Below, piece by piece: positions 8,064 through 17,871 of a stretch of 64,000 nucleotides of DNA. The first letter of the stretch is position 1. Each line of letters starts with the position of its first letter. A program made the position numbers and the translations under genes. This DNA comes from Lachnospiraceae bacterium. Its GTDB lineage: Bacteria > Bacillota > Clostridia > Lachnospirales > Lachnospiraceae. The notes beneath the pieces were generated by a model. The model had not been told where the DNA came from. It did no database searches and saw only the letters and a list, made by a program, of their open reading frames with translations. The DNA lies in contig JAFZQN010000127.1 of the NCBI GenBank assembly GCA_017620375.1, positions 1-64,000 of the forward strand, given 5' to 3'.

Positions 8064-8666
8064 ATGAATATAGTATGTTTGGATTTAGAGGGTGTACTTG
8101 TACCTGAGATTTGGATCGCCTTTTCCGAGGCAAGCGGTATTCCTGAGCTCAGAAGGACTACAAGAGACGAGCCGGATTACGACAAGCTTATGAAATTCAG
8201 GATAGGTATATTAAAGGAGCACGGCTTAGGATTAAAAGAGATCCAGGATACTATAGCAAAGATAGATCCCATGCCCGGAGCCAAGGAGTTCCTGGATGAG
8301 CTCAGAAGCTTTACACAGGTGCTTATCTTAAGCGATACATTTTCACAGTTCGCCGGCCCTCTTATGAAGAAGCTCGGTTACCCCACCATTTTCTGTAATA
8401 CTCTGGAAGTAGCAGAGGATGGCGAGATCACAGGCTTTAAGATGAGATGTGAAAAGTCTAAGTTAAGTACTGTAAAAGCACTACAGTCCATCGGCTTTGA
8501 GACTATAGCTGCCGGCGACAGCCATAACGATCTCGGTATGATACTTAACAGCAAGGCAGGCTTCCTGTTTAAGAGTACCGCCCAGATCAAGGCTGATTAT
8601 CCCGAACTCCCCGCATATGAGACCTACGAAGAGCTCATGGCCGCCATAAAGGCAGTCTGTGATTGA
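8064..8666 (+). CDS. thrH: ThrH-type phosphoserine phosphatase / homoserine phosphotransferase
   Basis: The 200-residue protein is a HAD-superfamily enzyme matching ThrH. The N-terminus CLDLEGVLVPEIW has the DLE variant of the HAD nucleophile motif (Asp7, Glu9) that is characteristic of ThrH. Downstream are TTRDEPDYDKLMKFR, motif II ILSDTF near residue 90, and AGDSHND at 150-156. ThrH characterised in Pseudomonas dephosphorylates phosphoserine and can transfer the phosphate to homoserine, linking serine and threonine synthesis. I chose the ATG at 8064 because family proteins begin there. An in-frame ATG at 8031 would add 11 unconserved residues and lies inside the structured leader. The Shine-Dalgarno AAGG at 8049 is weak, which fits regulation by the leader. 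Confidence 0.88.
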   Translation: MNIVCLDLEGVLVPEIWIAFSEASGIPELRRTTRDEPDYDKLMKFRIGILKEHGLGLKEIQDTIAKIDPMPGAKEFLDELRSFTQVLILSDTFSQFAGPLMKKLGYPTIFCNTLEVAEDGEITGFKMRCEKSKLSTVKALQSIGFETIAAGDSHNDLGMILNSKAGFLFKSTAQIKADYPELPAYETYEELMAAIKAVCD

Positions 8667-8743
8667 AAATAATAAAAAAACACGCAAAAACGTTATGTAA
8701 AACGTTATAATAATCGTAAAAAAGTACGATATACTAAATAAGA

Positions 8744-8759
8744 TGATTGCAAAAGCAAT
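8744..8759 (+). repeat. small palindrome upstream of a diguanylate cyclase gene
   Basis: GATTGC-AAAA-GCAATC is a perfect 6-bp inverted repeat located just after a TATACT box (8730-8735) and 48 bases before the start codon. It could be an operator or an mRNA 5' hairpin. Nothing more can be said from one copy. Confidence 0.4.
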
Positions 8760-8807
8760 CCGCGAGTCTATCAAGAATTATAACGAGCAAGAGAGGAGGG
8801 CATATAT

Positions 8808-9917
8808 ATGTACGATGAATTCTTGCAGCAAATGGTACAGATCAATTTTCTGCCGTTGTGTATTATTGTCTTCCTTATTATATTTATCGGGTTCAATGAT
8901 GTATATGAGCACGAAGTAACGGTAATGTTCATAAAACCGATATTCTTCCTGATACTCCTTATAGTGATCGACAACTTTGATTATTATATGGTCAACGGAC
9001 ATAATGCCACGATCATACACAAGATCATTACCATACTCGGATATAATATCCGTATAACGCTTATGCTTTCACTTATCTTTATCGAGATCAGGGATGAAAG
9101 TCATAGAGCGAAAATGCTGCTGCATATTCCGGCATTTGTGAATATAGTCATCACCTTTATGGCGCTGTTTACAGATCTGGTATTCACATATGCAGAAAAC
9201 GGTGATTTTGTAAGAGGACCGTTAGGATTAACTCCGCACGTTGTATCATTCATATATTCCGTGATATTGTTTGTATACGGTATCCACATCTTAAAGTATG
9301 ACAGATGGCGTGAAACCGTGGTTGTATGTATATCTACAGTACTGTCACTGCTCGGTACCGGAGTGGAGACGCTCTTCATGTTAAGAGGTATCCTGATAGG
9401 AGTCATCTCACTTGTAGTTGCATTTTTCTATATGTTCCTGCATGTGGAATACTTTAAGAGAGACATACTGACAGGAGCGTTGAACCGTGTAAGCTTTTAC
9501 GCCGATACGAAAAACCTTGAGAGTAAGGATATGGTAGCGGTATTCTCCATAGACTTAAATGACCTTAAGATAATCAATGATACTCAGGGTCATTCGGCAG
9601 GAGATGATGCCATACGCGGAGCCGCACAGGTTATAAGGAAAAACCTGATCAAGGGTATGCATTTCTACCGAATAGGCGGAGATGAGTTCGTAATAGTCTG
9701 TATTGGTATAGAAAAAAGTATCATAGAATCGACGGAGATGAAATTACGTTCCGATATGATATTATCAACCTATAAATTTGCAATGGGTTGTGCATACATG
9801 GAAGATGACGAAGTATTCGAAGATGTATATAAACGCGCCGACAGGGAAATGTACCTGAATAAGCGTATGATGAAGGGCGAAAGAAGAAAAAATCTGCAAA
9901 AGCCCACATCTGTTTAA
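8808..9917 (+). CDS. membrane-anchored diguanylate cyclase (GGDEF)
   Basis: The first 215 residues contain about six or seven hydrophobic helices (for example 14-30, 40-56, 107-125, 143-162 and 190-213), resembling a multi-spanning sensor module. The C-terminal 150 residues form a GGDEF domain with the start motif DILTGALNR, the metal-binding FSIDLNDLK, and an intact GGDEF active site at 290-294, so it should make cyclic di-GMP. I see no clear RxxD inhibitory site five residues before GGDEF. GAGAGGAGG precedes the ATG at 8808. It is flanked by a small promoter-proximal palindrome and a strong terminator, so it is probably a single gene. The signal sensed by the membrane part is unknown. Confidence 0.9.
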   Translation: MYDEFLQQMVQINFLPLCIIVFLIIFIGFNDVYEHEVTVMFIKPIFFLILLIVIDNFDYYMVNGHNATIIHKIITILGYNIRITLMLSLIFIEIRDESHRAKMLLHIPAFVNIVITFMALFTDLVFTYAENGDFVRGPLGLTPHVVSFIYSVILFVYGIHILKYDRWRETVVVCISTVLSLLGTGVETLFMLRGILIGVISLVVAFFYMFLHVEYFKRDILTGALNRVSFYADTKNLESKDMVAVFSIDLNDLKIINDTQGHSAGDDAIRGAAQVIRKNLIKGMHFYRIGGDEFVIVCIGIEKSIIESTEMKLRSDMILSTYKFAMGCAYMEDDEVFEDVYKRADREMYLNKRMMKGERRKNLQKPTSV

Positions 9918-9964
9918 TAAGTGTCTTTCCGCAAAGGTTGTAAAAACGATAAAAGCGTAATATA

Positions 9965-9998
9965 AAACCCCGAGGGATCTCAGATCCTTCGGGGTTTT
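9965..9998. terminator. bidirectional terminator between diguanylate cyclase and cellobiose phosphorylase genes
   Basis: AACCCCGAGGGATCT pairs with a following ATCCTTCGGGGTT with a short loop and one mismatch or wobble. A T run follows on the plus strand and an A run precedes it, so it can serve both converging genes. Confidence 0.8.
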
Positions 9999-10034
9999 CC
10001 TGTATATTATATGTAGTCTCAAACAAATTTACTG

Positions 10035-12455
10035 TCAAATGTAATACTCTACATTATAAACTTTCTTGCCTTCTTCTGCTACAATGAGGTTGCCGTCCTT
10101 CTGTACGCCGTCTACGTAAAGACCGGACTTACCGCCATCCTGGATAACACTTATATTATAAGTAGCGCCTCTGTATTTACGTACTACAGAGTAGTTACCG
10201 AAATCCTTTGTAACGCAAGGCTTGATAGCAAGACCGTTAAGAGTGGGCTGTACACCGAGTATTGCCTGTGTGATATCAACCACTACCCATGCAGCTGTAC
10301 CGGTAAGGAATGAGTTCTTTGCCTCGCCGTAATGAGCTGCAGCACGACCTGCGATCATCTGGCTGTATACATAAGGCTCTGTACGGTGGATCTCGCTTAC
10401 ATCCTCAAGGAATGCAGGACAGCTTCTCTTATAGATATCGAAAGCCTTCTCAGCATCACCGATAACTGTAGCTGCTACAGAACACCAAGGATTGTTATGT
10501 GTGAATATAGCACCGTTCTCCTTGTATCCGGGCGGATAAGAGGAAATCTCGCCAAGCTCTAAGTGGTATGTGGTATAGCAGGGAGCTAAGATCTCGATAC
10601 CGTAATCATTCATCAGATGCTTGTAGATGGAATCAAGTGCCTTAGCACCGAATCCCTTCTCCTGACCGATACCGGCCATTGTACAGAAGCCCTGAGGCTC
10701 GATGAAGATCTTACCTTCCTCGCACTCGTTGGAACCAACTTTGTTTCCGTATGCATCATATGCACGAAGGAACCACTCGCCGTCCCATCCGAATTCCTCG
10801 GTAGCGGTCTTAACCTTATCTACCTCAGCTCTGATGGCAGCTGCTTCATCGGTAAGACCGATATGCTCACAGATATCGGCATATTCCTTACCGTACTTAA
10901 CAAACATACCTGCGATAAATACAGACTCTGCAACAGGGCCTTCTGAAGGTCCGAAGGTCTGGAAGGATTCGCCGGGCTCGCTTGAGAAGCAGTTAAGGTT
11001 CAGGCAGTCATTCCAGTCTGCTCGTCCGATAAGAGGAAGACCGTGAGGTCCTTTGTTATTGATGGTGAAGTTGATGCTTCTGCGTAAGTGCTCCATAAGG
11101 GGCTTCTCACTGCCTTCAACGTTGTTGAAAGGAGTAGGATGGTCAAGTATCGAAGTGTCGCCTGTCTCACGGATATAAGCAGCGGTACAAGCTACAAGCC
11201 ATAACGGGTCATCGTTGAAGCCGCCGCCGATATCTGCGTTACCGCGCTTGGTAAGAGGCTGATACTGATGATATGTTGAACCGTTCTCAAACTGGATGGA
11301 AGCGATATCGATGATCCTGTCGCGTGCTCTCTCGGGGATAAGATGCATGAAACCGAGCAGATCCTGACAGGAATCTCTGAATCCCATACCACGCCCGATA
11401 CCGGTCTCCCAGTAGGAAGCGGAACGGCTCATATTGAATGTTACCATAACCTGGTACTGATGCCAGATATTAACCATGCGGTTAACCTTTTCATCCTTGC
11501 TCTCTACATGGTAAATGGAGAGCAGATCTTCCCAGTACTTCTTTAATGCGTCGAAAGCTGCATCGCATGCTTCGGTGGTATTGTACTTATTGATAAGAGC
11601 GATAGCGGGCTTCTTATTGATAACGCCCTTTGATTCCCATTTCTGATCGTTGGGTACTTCTATATAACCTAACTGGAATACATATGACTTTTTCTCGCCG
11701 GGAGCTAAAGTAACCTTAATTGAATGACTTGCGATAGGATACCAGCCGCTTGCTACTGTATTTCCGCTCTTTCCGTTTTCAACTGCTACGGGGTTATTCC
11801 ATGCACGTCTTGCACCGAGGAATACGTCACGGTCTGTATCGAAACCGTCGATCTCGGCATTTACGGTAAAGAAAGCGTAGTGATTACGTCTCTCACGGAA
11901 CTCTGTCTTATGGTAGATTGTGCTTCCGATAACCTCAAGCTCACCGATGCTTAAGTTTCTCTGGTAATTCTGTGAATCGTCAACCGCATTCCAGAGACAC
12001 CACTCTATGCCGCTGAATAATGTAAGTTCCTTAGTCTCATTTGACTCATTGGAAACCTCAAGTTTATGAAGCTCGCAGGCATCTCCCAAAGGAACGAAGA
12101 AAGTAAGCTTTGCGTTAACGCCGTTCTTCTTGCTGTTAAATGTGGTATAGCCCATACCGTGTCTGCATTCGTAGCTGTCAAGCTCGGTCTCTGCGGGACG
12201 GTAAGCAGGACTCCAGACGGTATTGCCGTCTTTAATGTAATAAAGCCTTCCGCCTATATCACCGGGTACATCATTGTAACGATATCTGGTGATACGTCTG
12301 AGCTTTGCATCGCGATAGAAGCAGTAGCCGCCGGCGGTATTGGAGATTAGGCCGTAAAAACCGTCATTCCCAAGGTAGTTGATCCAGGGAAGAGGAGTAA
12401 AAGGAGTGGTTATGCAGTATTCTTTTGCTGCATCATCAAAAAATCCGAACTTCAT
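10035..12455 (-). CDS. cbpA: cellobiose phosphorylase (GH94)
   Basis: This 806-residue protein strongly resembles clostridial cellobiose phosphorylase along its whole length. The N-terminus MKFGFFDDAAKEY, the LRRITRYRYN and YHKTEFRERRNHYAF segments, and the catalytic-loop motif GRADWNDCLNLN at 477-488 (Asp483 the likely general acid) are all present. The enzyme splits cellobiose with phosphate into glucose 1-phosphate and glucose, saving ATP. No signal peptide is visible, so it acts in the cytoplasm on imported cellobiose. I start at 12455 because AAAGGAAAGG lies just upstream and family members begin there; a longer frame adds 33 unconserved residues. It is monocistronic here, with no transporter adjacent. 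Confidence 0.95.
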   Translation of the reverse strand: MKFGFFDDAAKEYCITTPFTPLPWINYLGNDGFYGLISNTAGGYCFYRDAKLRRITRYRYNDVPGDIGGRLYYIKDGNTVWSPAYRPAETELDSYECRHGMGYTTFNSKKNGVNAKLTFFVPLGDACELHKLEVSNESNETKELTLFSGIEWCLWNAVDDSQNYQRNLSIGELEVIGSTIYHKTEFRERRNHYAFFTVNAEIDGFDTDRDVFLGARRAWNNPVAVENGKSGNTVASGWYPIASHSIKVTLAPGEKKSYVFQLGYIEVPNDQKWESKGVINKKPAIALINKYNTTEACDAAFDALKKYWEDLLSIYHVESKDEKVNRMVNIWHQYQVMVTFNMSRSASYWETGIGRGMGFRDSCQDLLGFMHLIPERARDRIIDIASIQFENGSTYHQYQPLTKRGNADIGGGFNDDPLWLVACTAAYIRETGDTSILDHPTPFNNVEGSEKPLMEHLRRSINFTINNKGPHGLPLIGRADWNDCLNLNCFSSEPGESFQTFGPSEGPVAESVFIAGMFVKYGKEYADICEHIGLTDEAAAIRAEVDKVKTATEEFGWDGEWFLRAYDAYGNKVGSNECEEGKIFIEPQGFCTMAGIGQEKGFGAKALDSIYKHLMNDYGIEILAPCYTTYHLELGEISSYPPGYKENGAIFTHNNPWCSVAATVIGDAEKAFDIYKRSCPAFLEDVSEIHRTEPYVYSQMIAGRAAAHYGEAKNSFLTGTAAWVVVDITQAILGVQPTLNGLAIKPCVTKDFGNYSVVRKYRGATYNISVIQDGGKSGLYVDGVQKDGNLIVAEEGKKVYNVEYYI

Positions 12456-12502
12456 AAAAAGAATCCTTTCCTTTATATGTAATAGTGATAAATCATATGT
12501 CC

Positions 12503-12530
12503 ATTTTATCATAAAATCATGCTTTTGCAA
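12503..12530 (-). promoter_or_regulatory. probable promoter of the cellobiose phosphorylase gene
   Basis: Read on the minus strand, TTGCAA (12530-12525) and TAAAAT (12508-12503) are separated by 16 bases and lie about 48 bases before the start codon. The -35 box is a weak match. Confidence 0.5.
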
Positions 12531-12564
12531 TGTATTATTTTGACCAGAGCACAATAAAATTTTG

Positions 12565-12593
12565 TTGACATCTATCTGCCGTAGCGTTAAAAT
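12565..12593 (+). promoter_or_regulatory. sigma-A promoter of the zinc-ribbon protein gene
   Basis: TTGACA (12565-12570), a 17-base spacer and TAAAAT (12588-12593) precede the start codon by 72 bases. It drives rightward transcription, divergent from the cellobiose phosphorylase promoter. Confidence 0.75.
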
Positions 12594-12664
12594 AGTAAAT
12601 TAGATTTATATGTAAATATCTTATTTGCAATTTTTTACATCTTATTATTATATGGAGGTATATT

Positions 12665-14554
12665 ATGTTTTGTGAAAAATGCGGAAGCAAGATACCTGAC
12701 GGCAGCGCATTTTGTCCTAATTGCGGAAGCAAGGCGGCAGCTGCGGCAGTAAAAAAAGAAGTAAAGAAAGAGGCTGCTAAGGCAGCTGAGGTTGTAAAGG
12801 CAGAAGCAGCTGAAGTACAGCAGGAAGCAGCTGCTGTTCAGCAGGAAGTTGCAACAGTTCCTCAGGAGATTCAGGCTCAGGCACAGATAGCACAGGATCA
12901 GGTACAGAATGCTGTTCCCGTAGCTGAAAAGCCCCCCAAGCAGAAGAAGGAAAAGACAGGTAAGGGTATCTCACCTGTAAAGATCGCACTTATCGCAGTT
13001 GCAGCTGTAGTGGTTGTAGTTGCAGCGATATTCTTATTATCGAAGTCTGCAAGAAATGCGGTTAAGAAAGCATTCTCTTCAGATGAGAGTTACTTTGCAA
13101 GTGTAGAGCAGTCAGCAGTTGAGGATCTTGCAGACATGCTTGCTACAGCTTATGAGAGCGATTTCTTGGAATTACTTGATCTGTACAAGTCAGAGCTTGC
13201 TCTTTCAGGTGATTTTGAGATCAGCAAAGATGCAGAAGATTTATTGGATATGTTATATAAGGCATCGGGCAAGAGCGTTGATCTTACATGGCTTAAGACC
13301 GGTAAAGTTGAAGCTGCTTTTGCTATGAAGGATGGAAACTTCCAGATCAACGGCGGTATCACAGCCAATAAGAAAACTCTGTTTGACTTTGATTTCATCG
13401 TAGATTTAAATGATGCAATGGCATATATAGGATTACCTCTCCTTAACAGCGAATATGCTGCTATCGATCTTTCCGATAAACTCGGCAGCGAGGATTATCT
13501 TGAGAAGATCGAGCAGATGGAACAGCTTAAGGAAGCACTTCCTACCAAGAAAGAAATCAAGAGTCTTGTTTCAAAGTATACCGAGGTAGCACTTTCAAAG
13601 ATCAAGAAAATTAACAACGTTAAGAAGGACGTTAAGCTTTCCGTAGGCAAGGCTAAGGGTGAGTACACCAGATACAGAGTAGTACTTGATGAAGATCTTC
13701 AGAAGGACATTCTTGATGCATTATATAATGCAATACTTGATGATGGTGAGCTTGAGAAGATCCTTGTTCGTATAGAAGATACCGGTATGGCAGGAGAATT
13801 TGTTGACAGATTCTATGACGGTATCAACAATGAGCTTGATAATATCGACAACAGACATTACAATGAGATGTCACTTGAAGTATATGTTGACGGAGCAGGA
13901 GATATTGTTGCACAGCATATTTTCGATGCAGACGCTAAGCTTGTATATGCTTATCAGTATGTTATCGGTGAAGAAGACAGCTTCGGATTCGAGATCGGCG
14001 AGTACAGAAACGATGAGTTAAGAAAAGGTTATTCGATCGACGGAACCATCAGCGGAAGCAAAGTATCCGGTACAGTTAACTATGTTCGTTCCGGTTCTGT
14101 AAGAACTTCTATCGACTTCCTCGATGTTGATGTAAGAAAGCTTCTTTCAGGTAACCCTTCAGGAAAGCTTGAGTATGACCTTGCTAAGCTTACAGGCTCA
14201 TCATCATTCAGAGGTATCACTCTTACTGTTGATTTCGATCTTGTATTAAAGAGTTCAAAGGTTAATATAGAGCTTAAAGAAGATAAGAATAAACTTTTAA
14301 CTGCAGATCTTTCATTAAAGAAGTCTTCAGCTTCTACTATCAAGGCTCCTTCAAAGACTGTTGATATCGAGAACAACAACGATATCAAGGACTTCTTAGA
14401 GGATCTTGACTGGGATAAGATGATCGAGAACTGCGAAGCAGCAGATATGCCTGATATGTATACACGTGCTCTTGACAAGCTTTCAAGAAACGGTCTGAGC
14501 CTGGATGATCTTACAAGCATGCTTCCCCGCAGTATCAGAAGGATGATCAGATAA
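12665..14554 (+). CDS. zinc-ribbon, single-pass membrane protein with large extracellular domain
   Basis: The 629-residue protein begins with a CxxC...CxxC zinc ribbon (Cys3, Cys6, Cys17, Cys20). It continues with an Ala/Glu/Gln-rich, probably helical linker (about 24-95) and one transmembrane helix (106-125). The remaining 500 residues, rich in beta-prone and charged segments, should lie outside the cell. That ectodomain has repeated hydrophobic/polar strand patterns reminiscent of lipoprotein-like or LolA-like folds, but I cannot name a family. Similar zinc-ribbon membrane proteins are common in Lachnospiraceae and lack known function. TGGAGG precedes the ATG. The next gene follows after 29 bases and also encodes an envelope protein, so the two probably form a small operon. 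Confidence 0.8.
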   Translation: MFCEKCGSKIPDGSAFCPNCGSKAAAAAVKKEVKKEAAKAAEVVKAEAAEVQQEAAAVQQEVATVPQEIQAQAQIAQDQVQNAVPVAEKPPKQKKEKTGKGISPVKIALIAVAAVVVVVAAIFLLSKSARNAVKKAFSSDESYFASVEQSAVEDLADMLATAYESDFLELLDLYKSELALSGDFEISKDAEDLLDMLYKASGKSVDLTWLKTGKVEAAFAMKDGNFQINGGITANKKTLFDFDFIVDLNDAMAYIGLPLLNSEYAAIDLSDKLGSEDYLEKIEQMEQLKEALPTKKEIKSLVSKYTEVALSKIKKINNVKKDVKLSVGKAKGEYTRYRVVLDEDLQKDILDALYNAILDDGELEKILVRIEDTGMAGEFVDRFYDGINNELDNIDNRHYNEMSLEVYVDGAGDIVAQHIFDADAKLVYAYQYVIGEEDSFGFEIGEYRNDELRKGYSIDGTISGSKVSGTVNYVRSGSVRTSIDFLDVDVRKLLSGNPSGKLEYDLAKLTGSSSFRGITLTVDFDLVLKSSKVNIELKEDKNKLLTADLSLKKSSASTIKAPSKTVDIENNNDIKDFLEDLDWDKMIENCEAADMPDMYTRALDKLSRNGLSLDDLTSMLPRSIRRMIR

Positions 14555-14583
14555 TTACAGATACAATTTGATTGGAGTTTTTA

Positions 14584-15912
14584 ATGATTTATGCAAATGC
14601 AAAAAGAGTGGGCTTAGTATTAAGCCTACTCTTTGTGTTAGGATTAATATGTTATCTGCCGGTACAGGCAGCGGGCACCGAAACGCAAAACGGATACAGG
14701 ACAGATAAGTATGTGATGCAGTATCTGACGATCGATGTTCCCGAGGATTACATTGTGCTTGATACCTCTCTGAAGGATGCTGATTATAGATGGGTGGATG
14801 CCGAGATCAATGATCCGGGTACTATAAAGAAGGAATATGAATCCCGCGGTGTTGTTGCAGTGTATTTTATACCGGGTACACATTCCTATATCTATTTCAT
14901 ACAGAAAAAGTCGGATGAAGCTTTAAAAACATTTGATATTACGGAATACAGTGATGACGATCTGATAGCATATGCAAAGAAACAGTTACCGGAGATGGAA
15001 GATACTGTATATGACGTAAGTACATATGATCATCCTGATATGAAAATGTACAGGGTCAGTGTCGTACAGACTACCGACGACGGTATTTCGGAAGTCATCT
15101 ACGGTACCATAGTAAACGGTATGGGAATACAGTTTAGTATGGACGACAGCAGGAACAGGGAAGGCCTCAAAGAGGAACTGCTTCTGGACTTTATCAACCA
15201 CATAAAGCTTACCACCAAGATGACCAGGGAAGAATATTCCGCAAGAGTCAGAAAGACCTGGATAACCATAGGATGTTTCTTCGGCGGCGGTATATTGCTC
15301 ATGGTGATCATGTATATCATAAGCAAGCAGCAGAAGAAGAAAAAGAAGAAAAAGATAGATACTGTATCGAAAAAACTTTACGATTTCCGTATGCGAAGAA
15401 AAGACGGAAAGGTAGATCTGACAAATATAAAGTACGAAGTAGAGACCGACTACGATGCAAAGCTTATCGAAGCATACAGTACTTATAATTTCTGGTTTAA
15501 GAATATTAAAAAAGAGCTTGTTATGGCTTTGATATATGTAGCATTTGTAGGATATGCCACATATCTCGGCAGTACATTCGTATGTATAGTCGGCATAACG
15601 GTAGCTTTCCTTCTACTGTATTTCAAGTTCTCCGGGAAAGAGAAATTCCAGGATAACCAGATGAAGCGATATGAGATAAAGAAGAAAAAGAGTGTTACCG
15701 CAGTATACAGATTTTATGATGAATTCTTTACTTTGTCTGGTATCGATTCCATAGCCGAATATATATATCCACAGGTATTTAAGATGGCGAATTATCAGGG
15801 ATATCTGTTACTGTACATATCCGATGATAATGCACTGGTTATCGATGTTGAGAAGCTTCCCGACGAAGACAGGACAGCATTTATAAACTTTATTTACGAA
15901 AAATCAAGATGA
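14584..15912 (+). CDS. secreted/membrane protein with YcxB-like C-terminal domain
   Basis: The product is 442 residues. It has a signal peptide ending near VQAA (residue 30) and an extracytoplasmic region of about 190 residues. A transmembrane helix at 226-247 is followed by a lysine-rich stop-transfer run, and a cytoplasmic part contains another hairpin of hydrophobic helices (about 311-347). The last 140 residues, including YRFYDEFF and ALVIDVEKLPDEDR, resemble the YcxB-like domain, whose function is unknown. I chose ATG 14584, six bases after GGAG; an in-frame TTG at 14572 overlaps that site. It is likely co-transcribed with the zinc-ribbon protein upstream, and aspS follows 19 bases later. 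Identification of the C-terminal domain is tentative. Confidence 0.72.
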   Translation: MIYANAKRVGLVLSLLFVLGLICYLPVQAAGTETQNGYRTDKYVMQYLTIDVPEDYIVLDTSLKDADYRWVDAEINDPGTIKKEYESRGVVAVYFIPGTHSYIYFIQKKSDEALKTFDITEYSDDDLIAYAKKQLPEMEDTVYDVSTYDHPDMKMYRVSVVQTTDDGISEVIYGTIVNGMGIQFSMDDSRNREGLKEELLLDFINHIKLTTKMTREEYSARVRKTWITIGCFFGGGILLMVIMYIISKQQKKKKKKKIDTVSKKLYDFRMRRKDGKVDLTNIKYEVETDYDAKLIEAYSTYNFWFKNIKKELVMALIYVAFVGYATYLGSTFVCIVGITVAFLLLYFKFSGKEKFQDNQMKRYEIKKKKSVTAVYRFYDEFFTLSGIDSIAEYIYPQVFKMANYQGYLLLYISDDNALVIDVEKLPDEDRTAFINFIYEKSR

Positions 15913-15931
15913 AACAGAAAGGCTTTACAAT

Positions 15932-17716
15932 ATGACACAATCAAGGACACACAACTGTAATGAACTCCGCATCGGTGATGTTGGAAAGACCGTTACCTTA
16001 TGCGGCTGGTATGAAAATATGCGTAAGGTCAGCAAGACCTTAGGTTTCCTGGTACTCCGTGACTTTTACGGCACCACACAGATAGTGGTTGAGACCGAAG
16101 ATATGATGAATATCTTAGACGGGATCAACAATGAATCAACCATCTCCGTAACAGGTATCGTAAGAGAGAGAAGCAGCAAGAACCCCAACCTTCCCACAGG
16201 AGATATCGAAGTAGTACCCGAGAAAATAGATATACTCGGAAAATGTATATATAACGAACTTCCCTTTGAGATCAACAGATCCAAGGAAGCCGACGAGAAT
16301 ACCAGACTTAAGTACAGATTCCTTGATCTCAGAAATCCCGAAGTAAAATCAAAGATAGTACTTAGAAGCAAGGTAGTGGCTGACTTAAGAAGAGCTATGA
16401 CCGATGAAGGCTTTTTGGAGATCACAACTCCCATACTTACAGCATCATCACCTGAAGGCGCAAGAGATTATATCGTTCCGAGCCGTAAGTTCCCCGGAAA
16501 GTTCTATGCACTTCCCCAGGCACCCCAGCAGTTTAAGCAGCTGCTCATGACCTCGGGCTTCGATCGTTATTTCCAGGTAGCTCCCTGCTTCAGAGATGAG
16601 GATGCACGTGGTGACAGAACTCCCGGTGAGTTCTATCAGCTCGATATGGAGATGGCATTTGCTTCTCAGGATGATGTCCTTGGTGTATTTGAAAGAGTAC
16701 TTCCTCCCGTATTTGAAAAGTACGGTGTATATAAGAGGATTTCTCCCGCACCTTTCCGTAGGATCCCCTTCCGTGAGGCTATGGAAAAGTATGGCAGTGA
16801 TAAGCCCGACTTAAGAATTGATCTTGAGATACAGGATGCAACAGAGCTCCTTACAGGTATCGGCTTTGATGCATTTACAGATAAGAAGATAAAGGTGATC
16901 ACAGTATCCGACTTCACAGCTACAAGAAAGCAGATCGATCAGTTAGTAGCTGATGTAGAAGTACAGACAGCACGTAAGACCTACTGGTTCCGTATGGACG
17001 AGCAGGGTGAGATAGTAGGCGGTATCGCCAAGTTTATCCAGCCTGTAAAGGACAAGGTAGCAGCTGCTCTTGATCTTAAGCCCGGATATTTCGTTGGCAT
17101 AGCTGCATGCGATAAGCTTGATGCAGCACAGAAGACAGCAGGTGTTATGCGTTCAAAACTCGGTCAGCTCTGTCCTAACCACATGGACAAGGATCAGTAT
17201 CAGTTCTGCTGGATAGTTGACTTCCCTATGTACGAGATAGGTGAGGAGTCCGGCGAGCTTGAGTTCTGTCACAATCCTTTCTCCATGCCCAACGGCGGAT
17301 TAGAGGTGCTTGAGAAAGCAGAGAAAGGTGAGGTTGATCCTCTTACCATCAATGCATTCCAGTATGACTTAGTTATCAACGGATATGAGTCGGCATCGGG
17401 TGCCGTAAGAAACCACAATCCCGAGATCATGGTTAAGGCGTTCAACCTTGTAGGTCTTGGTGAGGATGAGGTTAAGTCCAAGTTCCCCGCTATGTACAAT
17501 GCGTTCTGTTACGGAGCACCGCCTCACGCAGGTGCAGCTCCCGGAGTAGACAGAATGATCATGCTGCTCACAGGCGAAGAGTCCATCAGAGAGGTTATTC
17601 CTTTCCCGATGAACGGCAAGGCACAGGATGTCATGGTAGGAGCTCCGAGCGAGGTAACGGAGAAGCAGCTTAAAGAGGTGCATATCAGGATCGCGGAAGA
17701 AGATAAAGAAAATTGA
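15932..17716 (+). CDS. aspS: aspartate-tRNA ligase
   Basis: This 594-residue enzyme is a bacterial-type class II aspartyl-tRNA synthetase. It has an OB-fold anticodon-binding domain (residues 1-105, with VTLCGWYENMRKVSKTLGF), class II motif 2 FRDEDARGDRTPGEFYQLD near 220, the GAD insertion domain (about 290-410), and motif 3 in APGVDRMIML near 530. It charges tRNA-Asp with aspartate. Whether it also charges tRNA-Asn cannot be decided here; many clostridia lacking AsnRS rely on a non-discriminating enzyme plus GatCAB. The gene follows the YcxB-like gene closely and ends at a strong terminator, so it may be the last gene of that transcript or have an internal promoter. Confidence 0.97.
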   Translation: MTQSRTHNCNELRIGDVGKTVTLCGWYENMRKVSKTLGFLVLRDFYGTTQIVVETEDMMNILDGINNESTISVTGIVRERSSKNPNLPTGDIEVVPEKIDILGKCIYNELPFEINRSKEADENTRLKYRFLDLRNPEVKSKIVLRSKVVADLRRAMTDEGFLEITTPILTASSPEGARDYIVPSRKFPGKFYALPQAPQQFKQLLMTSGFDRYFQVAPCFRDEDARGDRTPGEFYQLDMEMAFASQDDVLGVFERVLPPVFEKYGVYKRISPAPFRRIPFREAMEKYGSDKPDLRIDLEIQDATELLTGIGFDAFTDKKIKVITVSDFTATRKQIDQLVADVEVQTARKTYWFRMDEQGEIVGGIAKFIQPVKDKVAAALDLKPGYFVGIAACDKLDAAQKTAGVMRSKLGQLCPNHMDKDQYQFCWIVDFPMYEIGEESGELEFCHNPFSMPNGGLEVLEKAEKGEVDPLTINAFQYDLVINGYESASGAVRNHNPEIMVKAFNLVGLGEDEVKSKFPAMYNAFCYGAPPHAGAAPGVDRMIMLLTGEESIREVIPFPMNGKAQDVMVGAPSEVTEKQLKEVHIRIAEEDKEN

Positions 17717-17746
17717 TGTTCCGACCGACCACTAATGAAACGTTAA

Positions 17747-17776
17747 AAACCCGGTTTTGATAACCGGGTTTTTCTT
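17747..17776 (+). terminator. terminator after aspS
   Basis: AAACCCGGTT (17747-17756) pairs perfectly with AACCGGGTTT (17762-17771) around a five-base loop, and a T run follows. The A run on the left could also let it stop transcription coming from the other side. Confidence 0.85.
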
Positions 17777-17871
17777 TGTCTCAATATATTCAAAACTGTA
17801 GCATATTCTCTGCATGCTTTATGATCATATACCGTGAGCAGTCATTACTGCCGCCCGTGACTAAGACATAA

